Made by a program: the position numbers and the translations under genes. A stretch of DNA of 64,000 nucleotides, from assembly GCA_963813525.1 (NCBI GenBank), contig CAWEZI010000005.1, positions 744,001 through 808,000 on the forward strand, given 5' to 3'. Every line of letters starts with the position of its first letter. The stretch's first letter is position 1. This stretch comes from Bog-756 sp963813525 (GTDB lineage Bacteria > Actinomycetota > Acidimicrobiia > Acidimicrobiales > RAAP-2). The notes below the pieces were generated by a model. That model saw only the letters and a list, made by a program, of their open reading frames with translations, was not told the DNA's origin and searched no databases. Below, piece after piece: positions 58,506 through 64,000 of the stretch.

Positions 58506-58527
58506 CTACTAGTAGGTAGACTGTCAA
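58506..58527 (-). promoter_or_regulatory. cupin promoter with TetR operator in the spacer
   Basis: Minus strand: TTGACA (58527-58522), a 17-base stretch containing the perfect palindrome CTACTAGTAG (58515-58506), then TAAGAG. The regulator would block polymerase between -35 and -10. The same site lies close to the divergent TetR start. Confidence 0.65.
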
Positions 58528-58548
58528 GAGACAGATGGAGGACACCAG

Positions 58549-59193
58549 ATGGCCAAAGCGCGCCTGACCAGCCCCACCAACGGCGACACTGACACGGCCA
58601 CCGCCATCCTCGACATCGCCGAACGGCTGGTGCAACGCCGTGGCTTCAATGGTTTCTCCTACGCCGACATCGCGGCCGAGCTGGGTATCACCAAGGCGTC
58701 CCTCCACTATCACTTCCCCGGCAAAGCGGAGCTTGGCGAGAGCCTCATCGCTCGCTACGCCACTCGATTTGCTGGGGCGCTCGATGAGATCGACGCTCGG
58801 GTTGTGCCTGCTGTGGACAAGCTCGAGGCGTACTGCGACATCTACCGCGCTGTGCTGTCGGAGCACCGAATGTGCCTGTGCGGGATGCTGGCCGCGGAGT
58901 ACGAGACCCTGCCAGATCCGATGCACCACGCTGTCGTCGGCTTCCTCGACCTCAACCAAGCGTGGCTCTCGGCTCTCCTCGAAAGCGGCAGAGCAGCTGG
59001 CAGCCTTCGATTTTCAGACACCTCCGACCAGGCGGCCCGTAGCATCGTCGCCGCCCTCGAGGGGGCAATGCTGGTCTCACGCCCCTACGGTGACACCGGT
59101 GTGCTGGACTCGGTCGTGGGCCGGCTCGTTGCTGAGTTCTCGGTACAAGCCCGACCGGTCCGCCGGCCATCTGCCCTGTCGCGGAGTGGGTAA
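58549..59193 (+). CDS. TetR-family repressor
   Basis: A 214-residue regulator. HTH: ATAILDIAERLVQRRGFNGF, SYADIAAELGITKASLHYHF, PGKAELGESL. The ligand domain contains CLCGMLAAEYETLPDPMHHA, with vicinal Cys. It has GGAGGACACC upstream of ATG 58549. Probably represses the divergent cupin/NTF2 unit through CTACTAGTAG. The HTH and Cys segment resemble the group associated with aldehyde or thiol-reactive ligand sensing. Confidence 0.9.
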   Translation: MAKARLTSPTNGDTDTATAILDIAERLVQRRGFNGFSYADIAAELGITKASLHYHFPGKAELGESLIARYATRFAGALDEIDARVVPAVDKLEAYCDIYRAVLSEHRMCLCGMLAAEYETLPDPMHHAVVGFLDLNQAWLSALLESGRAAGSLRFSDTSDQAARSIVAALEGAMLVSRPYGDTGVLDSVVGRLVAEFSVQARPVRRPSALSRSG

Positions 59194-59279
59194 CTCCACG
59201 GTACACAAGCGGGGGAGAGAGCCTTTGCCGGCTGCTCGGTGCGCCCGTTTTGTTTGTCGCCCAGCACCGGTGCACCCGG

Positions 59280-59960
59280 TCACCCCGAGATGACATCCCG
59301 GATGCACTCGCGGAGCATGACGCCCAATTTGGCGGTGTCGGAGTCGGGGAAGCTCTCGCCAGCGAGGAACAGCCCGGCGAAGGCGGCTCCGAAGGCGGCC
59401 GCCATGCGGACCCGGTCCCGCTCAGCCACCCGGGTGTCGAGGAGGATCTTGCGAAACTGGTTCTGGATGTCGTCGTGTTCGGCGTCGTGGTCCTCGTTGT
59501 GCAGCTTCTCGAGTGAGGCCTGGTTGCGCTCGTGCATGAGGAAGAGCTTGCGCTGGGCCAGCATCTGGTCGACCACCTGGTCGAGCAACTGACCCCAAAG
59601 CTCGAGGGACATGGGTTCATCGCCCATGCTGTTGAAGGCATTCTTGCCGAACTCGTGCATGCGCATATGGAGGGCCAGGAGGATGTCCTCCTTGCTCTCG
59701 AAGTGGTAATAGAGGGCCGCTTTGGTGACTCCCAACTGCTCGGCGATCTGTCGCAGGCTGGTGCCGTCGTAGCCCTGGGTCACGAACAGCTCGAGGGCCG
59801 CATCCAGAATGCGTTCGCGGGTGGAGTTGGCTTCGTGTGAGAGGGCCCGGCGCTTGGCCTTGGTGGCCTGGGCGAACTTGGGGGGGAGGGCGTCATCGGC
59901 GAGCTGGCCCGGTGGAGTCGAGCCCTGATCGTCGGTGCCTGGATGTGCGGTTTGGGTCAT
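59280..59960 (-). CDS. TetR-family repressor of a DrrAB-like exporter
   Basis: A 226-residue regulator. A basic N-terminal arm of about 50 residues is followed by the HTH: TRERILDAALELFVTQGYDG, TSLRQIAEQLGVTKAALYYH, FESKEDILLA. The C-terminal domain is long-helical with LFLAGESF at the end. Divergent from an ABC-2 exporter pair, with two direct 18-base operator copies between them. ATG 59960. Confidence 0.92.
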   Translation of the reverse strand: MTQTAHPGTDDQGSTPPGQLADDALPPKFAQATKAKRRALSHEANSTRERILDAALELFVTQGYDGTSLRQIAEQLGVTKAALYYHFESKEDILLALHMRMHEFGKNAFNSMGDEPMSLELWGQLLDQVVDQMLAQRKLFLMHERNQASLEKLHNEDHDAEHDDIQNQFRKILLDTRVAERDRVRMAAAFGAAFAGLFLAGESFPDSDTAKLGVMLRECIRDVISG

Positions 59961-59968
59961 CTTTTCTT

Positions 59969-60042
59969 CTTACCTACTTGACGACAGGTAAGTCTACTCC
60001 TTACCATGCGGTTAGTAAGCAGTTTACTTAACGACCGGTAAG
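59969..60042. promoter_or_regulatory. paired TetR operators
   Basis: Two direct copies, TACTTGACGACAGGTAAG (59975-59992) and TACTTAACGACCGGTAAG (60025-60042), match at 16 of 18. The first also has an inverted CTTACCT arm at 59969. Centres are 50 bases apart. Between the TetR and ABC starts; the second abuts the ABC start. Confidence 0.7.
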
Positions 60043-60049
60043 GATGTCC

Positions 60050-61120
60050 ATGGCTACTGATCTGATGATTCAAGCCGAAGGATTGCAGAAGCGGTACGGC
60101 GACACCCAGGCCCTGGCCGGCGTGTCGTTCGGCGTGCCGGCCGGCACCATTCTCGGCCTGCTCGGGCCCAACGGCGCCGGCAAGACCACGGCGGTCCGGA
60201 TCCTGACCACGTTGGCCATTCCCGACGGCGGGTCGGCCACGGTGGCCGGGGTCGATGTGGTGAAGCATCCCAACGAGGTGCGCCACCACATCGGCGTAGC
60301 CGCTCAGGACGCCACGTTGGACGGGCTGCTGACCGGCCGCCAGAACCTGACCCTGGTCGGGGAGCTGTGCGACATGGGGCGCCGGGCGGCCAAGGCCCGG
60401 GCGGCCGAGCTGCTCGAGCAGTTCGAGCTGACCCATGCGGCCGACCGGGTGCTGAAGGGCTACTCGGGCGGCATGCGGCGCCGGCTGGACTTGGCGGCGT
60501 CGCTCATGACCCGGCCACCGGTCCTGTTCCTCGACGAGCCGACCACCGGGCTGGACCCGACGTCACGCCAACGGGTGTGGGACGCCATCCGCGTGCTGCT
60601 GGGTGAGGGCGTGACGGTGCTGCTGACGACCCAGTATCTGGAGGAGGCAGACGAGCTGGCCGACCGCATCGTGGTGGTGAACGACGGGCTGGTGGTGGCC
60701 AACGGTACGCCGCTGGAGCTGAAGGAGGCCTCCAAGAGCGCCCGCGTCGAGGTTACGTTGGCCGAGCCTTCGGTGGCGGCTGTGCCGGCCATCGTCGGGT
60801 TAGTGGCCGGCCTGGTGGACGTGAGCGAAGACGGGCGTCAGCTGTCGGCCGGCGTCGACTCGTCACCAGGGCTGGCCACCACTCTGGTGCGGGCTCTTGA
60901 TGAGGCGGGGGTGCTGGTGGACAACATCGAGGTGCGACAGCCGTCGTTGGATGACGTGTTCTTCAGCTTGACGGGTGACCATATAGAAGAGGACGCGGCC
61001 GACGACGACGGTGCGGACGGCGACGGCGACGGCGGGGGCGGCGAACGAGGGCCCTCCGGTGTGGACCCGTCGCCCGACGGCAGCGGCCGGGCCTCCAAGC
61101 TGGAAGGAGCGAACGCCTGA
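60050..61120 (+). CDS. DrrA-like ABC transporter ATP-binding protein
   Basis: About 356 residues. Walker A GPNGAGKTT (39-47), signature YSGGMRRR, Walker B LFLDEPTTGLDP, a DrrA-type C-terminal domain, and a long acidic Gly/Asp-rich tail of about 50 residues before the stop. ATG 60050 is preferred for spacing from AAGG; ATG 60044 is in frame. The stop overlaps the permease start. Energises export of a hydrophobic drug-like substrate. Confidence 0.92.
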   Translation: MATDLMIQAEGLQKRYGDTQALAGVSFGVPAGTILGLLGPNGAGKTTAVRILTTLAIPDGGSATVAGVDVVKHPNEVRHHIGVAAQDATLDGLLTGRQNLTLVGELCDMGRRAAKARAAELLEQFELTHAADRVLKGYSGGMRRRLDLAASLMTRPPVLFLDEPTTGLDPTSRQRVWDAIRVLLGEGVTVLLTTQYLEEADELADRIVVVNDGLVVANGTPLELKEASKSARVEVTLAEPSVAAVPAIVGLVAGLVDVSEDGRQLSAGVDSSPGLATTLVRALDEAGVLVDNIEVRQPSLDDVFFSLTGDHIEEDAADDDGADGDGDGGGGERGPSGVDPSPDGSGRASKLEGANA

Positions 61121-61971
61121 TGACCACGACATTGACGCCTCGACCGGTACGGGTGGACAGCCCGCGCCCGGGTGGTGCACTCGGACCTCTGGCTGACATC
61201 TGGGCCATGGCCCGGCGCAACCTGGTGCACATCTCACGGGAGCCGATGCAGCTCTCGGACGTGACCATCCAGCCTGTGCTCTTCACCTTTCTGTTCGTAT
61301 TCATCTTCGGTGGGGCGATCCCGATCCCGGGCGGTGGCTCCTACAAGGACTACTTGCTGGCCGGCATCTTGGCCCTCAACCTGGTCACCTCGGTGATGGG
61401 CACGGCGGTCGGGTTGTCGACCGACCTGCACGAGGGGATGATCGACCGCTTCCGGGCGCTGCCTCTCTGGCGGCCGTCCGTATTGATCGGCCGGTCGGCG
61501 GCCGACTTCATGACGTCGTGTCTGTGCGCGCTGATCGTGGGGCTGACAGGACTCGTAGTCGGCTGGCGGTCGGACGCCAGCATGGTGGCCATCCTGGCCG
61601 GATTCCTGCTGGTTTTGTTCTTCGCCTACTCGCTGACGTGGATCGCCCAGTGCGTGGGGTTGAACGCCAAAAGCCCGGAGTCGGCGGCTTCGTTCGGTTT
61701 CATCGTGCTGTTTCCTTTGGCCTTCGTCTCCAACGCCATGGTGCCCACCGCGCACATGCCGGGCTGGATGCAGGCCATCGCCGACTGGAACCCCGTGTCG
61801 GCGGTGTGTGCCGGAGTGCGGGACCTCTGGAACAACCCCAATCCGTCGCACGTGGTCAACGCCTGGCCGATGCAGCACCCGATAGAGGCGTCACTGATCT
61901 GGTCGGTGGTCATCATCGCCATCGCCGCCCCGCTGGCTTCGTACTTCTTCAACAAGCGCTGCACGGACTGA
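61120..61971 (+). CDS. DrrB-like ABC-2 transporter permease
   Basis: A 283-residue membrane protein with six helices: VTIQPVLFTFLFVFIFGGAI, LLAGILALNLVTSVMGTAVG, ADFMTSCLCALIVGLTGLVV, a fourth near 160, FGFIVLFPLAFVSNAMVPTA (the ABC-2 re-entrant/FVSNAFVP motif) and a final IWSVVIIAIAAPLASYFFNK. ATG 61120 overlaps the ATPase stop (TGATG). Forms the membrane part of a daunorubicin-resistance-type exporter under the TetR at 59280. Confidence 0.92.
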   Translation: MTTTLTPRPVRVDSPRPGGALGPLADIWAMARRNLVHISREPMQLSDVTIQPVLFTFLFVFIFGGAIPIPGGGSYKDYLLAGILALNLVTSVMGTAVGLSTDLHEGMIDRFRALPLWRPSVLIGRSAADFMTSCLCALIVGLTGLVVGWRSDASMVAILAGFLLVLFFAYSLTWIAQCVGLNAKSPESAASFGFIVLFPLAFVSNAMVPTAHMPGWMQAIADWNPVSAVCAGVRDLWNNPNPSHVVNAWPMQHPIEASLIWSVVIIAIAAPLASYFFNKRCTD

Positions 61972-62117
61972 GGGGTGGTGCCCGGGCACCCTCCCACACC
62001 GAGTTCCTCAGAGCACTCCGACCTGGCCATGTGGCGGATGCGGGCCCCAAGCTGGGAGGTGCAAAATACGGGTTCGGGGGTGACCCATTACCCCGACGGG
62101 CCTGAGAGGTACGGACC
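61972..62117. other. intergenic spacer
   Basis: No feature seen beyond a possible weak leader for the following broken gene. Confidence 0.3.
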
Positions 62118-62676
62118 ATGACCGACATGTCGTCGCCCACACGGCGGGCCCTTGGTATCGGACTTGAAGAGTTTGACTACCCGTACCCGGTCGGATTCCT
62201 TCCGGTGGTAAGCGACTTGCAGTCACTCACGATGGGCTACATGGACGTACCGCCGACCTCCGAGGCCAAATGGTTCGACCCTCGTTCTCATGCACGGCAA
62301 GGCCTTCGGCGGCTACTACTTCCTCAACGTGCTCCAAGCATTGACTGCGGCCGGCTATCGGGTGATCGCTCCAGACCAGATCGGCTGGGGCAAGTCATCG
62401 AAGCCGGACATGCACTACAGCTTTCAGCTGTTCGCCGCCAACATGGCAAATCTCCTGGACCACCTCGGCGTCGGACAGGTTTCGGTGTTGGGTCACTCCA
62501 CGGGTGGGATGACTGCGACACGGTTCACCTTGATGAACCCCGATCGGGTGACCCACCTTGTACTCGAGGACCCGCTCGGCCTGGTCGACTACCGGACAGG
62601 GATTCCTCCCCAGTCTGAGGAGACCCTCTACGACCATGAGGTCCACTGGACCGACCCGGACGTCTGGCCAGGCGGC
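62118..62676 (+). pseudogene. truncated, frameshifted alpha/beta hydrolase
   Basis: The first frame from ATG 62118 reads LGIGLEEFDYPYPVGFLPVV, then SLTMGYMDVPPTSEAKWFD. Near 62275 the family sequence moves to another frame: LVLMHGKAFGGYYFLNVLQA, YRVIAPDQIGWGKSSKPD, VLGHSTGGMTATRFTLMNPD (nucleophile Ser). It then stops making sense at about WTDPDVWPGG (62676), where a HIT-protein sequence begins. The acid and His of the triad are missing. Normal length is over 300 residues, so this is a non-functional 5' half. Confidence 0.75.
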
Positions 62677-62678
62677 AT

Positions 62679-62960
62679 TTTTGGGATTTCGGTGATATGA
62701 CTCCAACGGAAAGTGCCTGCCTGGGCCCCGTTCTCCATCGGCTGATTCCGGCGGTCAAGGCTGCCACCGGGGTCGAGCGCGTCTACTACTTGGCGCTGAT
62801 GGAGCGAGCGGCCCACTTCCATCTCTGGCTCATACCGAAGAAGAACGAAGGAGACCTTCGAGGAGTGGAGTACATCGCCCAGCAGCCCCCTCTGACGACC
62901 TCATTCAGCGCGGCAGAAGCGATGTCGGGGAAGATCCGCGCTGGGTTCGAGGCGTCCTGA
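62679..62960 (+). pseudogene. C-terminal fragment of a HIT-family protein
   Basis: The frame reads HFWDFGDMTPTESACLGPVL, RLIPAVKAATGVERVYYLAL, MERAAHFHLWLIPKKNEGDL. The HFHLWLIP segment is the histidine-triad site of HIT hydrolases/transferases. Roughly 90 of about 150 residues remain, fused in the middle to the hydrolase remnant. ATG 62697 could start a short peptide but would lack half the fold. Confidence 0.7.
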
Positions 62961-63107
62961 GGAGCCGAGATCGGCATCGACGGGCCTTAACTTTTTCGAT
63001 GCCTGCGGCCGCTAGACGGTGAAGGGTGGCGCCGATTCCTTGGTAGTGCGGCGAGGCGTGGCACCCGACAAACACGAAGCTGGGGCCGAAATGATCCCCT
63101 TCGGGAG
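62961..63107. other. non-coding gap
   Basis: No gene or clear signal. Antisense ORFs crossing it lack a known domain. Confidence 0.35.
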
Positions 63108-63458
63108 TCACCAACCGAGGAGACATCCAGCGGCGCCTGCTCCGAACGCCACGGCGGGAAGCACCAGGATGATCGGGTCGCCTGACAGAAGATGGAACCC
63201 GACTGCGGCGGTGTAGAAGGCGACCATGCCTGCCGACGCCACAACCCCGATCTGGGGCCTGCTCAGCCCTATGAGGAGTCCTGCTGAGGTGGTGCTCTTG
63301 ATGGCCGGGAGCGCAGATCGGATCCCGGGCGGTACGCCGAGTCGATCGAGCCGGGCCCGAGTGGTCGATGGCGCAGCCGCGCTGGCAAAAATTTCGAGGA
63401 TTTGTACCCCAGCCAGTGCGGCTATGAGGTGTGGACGGGATGGCGTCAACCCGGCCAC
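63108..63458 (-). CDS. DoxX-like small membrane protein
   Basis: About 116 residues with four hydrophobic segments: LIAALAGVQILEIFASAAA, IKSTTSAGLLIGLSRPQI, GMVAFYTAAVGFHLLSG and DPIILVLPAVAFGAGAAGCL. Layout and GFHLLSGD resemble DoxX-like actinobacterial proteins. GTG 63458 overlaps the GNAT stop by 13 bases; longer in-frame starts lie deep inside that gene. Role unknown, possibly a redox-linked membrane component. Confidence 0.65.
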   Translation of the reverse strand: MAGLTPSRPHLIAALAGVQILEIFASAAAPSTTRARLDRLGVPPGIRSALPAIKSTTSAGLLIGLSRPQIGVVASAGMVAFYTAAVGFHLLSGDPIILVLPAVAFGAGAAGCLLGW

Positions 63459-64000
63459 CCGGACGTGCGTGGTTCTCTCCACATGAAGCTGGTATTGACG
63501 CCGACTATCTCTTGTCGGCTTGTGACGGTGAACCCGACCTTCTCGTAAAGGATGACGTTGCGGTCGACGTCGGTTTCGAGGAACGCTGCCTCCTCCTCTT
63601 CGTCGATCTCGGCGAGAAAGCTTTCCAATAGGCTTCTCCCGATGCCATGACCCTGCAGTTCGGGTCGCACACCCACCGGTCCGATATGCCAATGGGGCTG
63701 GTGCGGATCGGCGGCCTCACGTTTGCTCATCATCGTGAAGGCCCTGGGGAGCGCGCTTCCCATGATCCTGATCATCGACGGAGCCGTCTTGATCTTCTCG
63801 ACCGTGCTCATCTGACAGTGCGGCCACTTCGCTGCATTTAAGGTGCCGACGATCCTGCCCTTATGCACAGCGACGAGGGCGTGGCTCCAAGGACGTCCGA
63901 ACTTGGCGATGCGCGCGGCATCGCTCGTGGTCTGTCGAGATCGGCCCCGATCGCCTCGCACGTTGGCCAGGGCGCTCGGGTTTTCGGTGAAAGCGAGCCC
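63446..64000 (-). CDS. GNAT-family acetyltransferase, 5' end off window
   Basis: The frame continues past the right edge (AFTENPSALANVRGDRG at the edge), so the start lies outside; a GTG at 63961 is internal. The acetyl-CoA loop is HIGPVGVRPELQGHGIGRSL (Q/RxxGxG/A), followed by LETDVDRNVILYEKVGFTVT. At least 184 residues, normal GNAT topology. Immediately followed by, and overlapping, the DoxX-like gene. Substrate unknown. Confidence 0.87.
   Translation of the reverse strand, partial: GLAFTENPSALANVRGDRGRSRQTTSDAARIAKFGRPWSHALVAVHKGRIVGTLNAAKWPHCQMSTVEKIKTAPSMIRIMGSALPRAFTMMSKREAADPHQPHWHIGPVGVRPELQGHGIGRSLLESFLAEIDEEEEAAFLETDVDRNVILYEKVGFTVTSRQEIVGVNTSFMWREPRTSGWPG

Overview
The window is a high-GC stretch of an actinomycete-like chromosome. 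GTG starts are frequent. There are F420/flavin-dependent oxidoreductase families, an actinobacterial-type LexA box, many TetR/MarR/ArsR/PadR regulators, and a secreted protein with the GYWLVASDGG-type repeats that I associate with Acidimicrobiia. No rRNA, complete tRNA or CRISPR array was seen. Assignment to Acidimicrobiia is inference.

Layout. 1-2860: two SRPBCC (AHSA1) proteins, an ArsR repressor, a DUF899 protein and a Ddn-like F420 protein around a mirror-symmetric divergent promoter. 2861-10700: a decayed zone with a direct repeat (2921-3036 and 9761-9878), a ketopantoate-reductase remnant, an FtsX-type ABC exporter, a two-component system whose kinase gene carries an internal inversion, and a frameshifted DISARM-type helicase fragment. 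10735-12888: a group II intron with its reverse transcriptase. 13216-22604: a probable catabolic locus (alpha/beta hydrolase, two MmgE/PrpD proteins, an AEC carrier, an isochorismatase-fold hydrolase), divergent from a large LuxR-type (LAL) ATPase regulator and a flavin-fold protein. 23009-25036: a secreted beta-propeller/PKD/repeat protein ending in near-identical 120-bp tandem repeats. 25231-29775: universal stress protein, MarR repressor and a FUSC transporter gene split by an IS481-type element.

29848-40866: small regulator/target modules (peroxiredoxin-TetR, MerR-SnoaL, SDR-MarR, PadR-ABC exporter) and two patatin-like lipases. 41235-47124: a UvrD-type helicase behind a perfect LexA-type palindrome, an acidic coiled-coil-like protein, and a rifampicin phosphotransferase (Rph) with an inverted repeat upstream that resembles the rifamycin-associated element. 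47121-61971: more regulator/target pairs, a peptide deformylase, two LLM oxidoreductases, and a TetR-controlled DrrAB-like exporter. 62118-64000: a frameshifted hydrolase fused by deletion to a HIT-protein fragment, then a DoxX-like protein and a GNAT acetyltransferase running off the right edge.

The theme is drug and stress response. At least nine regulators sit beside or inside operons with their probable targets, and palindromic operators are visible in most intergenic gaps. Several targets are exporters or drug-modifying enzymes. The left and right thirds also show active decay: an inversion, deletions, frameshifts, an IS insertion and a group II intron. The most distinctive signals are the inverted segment inside the histidine kinase gene, the cleanly reversible IS insertion in the FUSC gene, and the regulatory palindrome upstream of rph.
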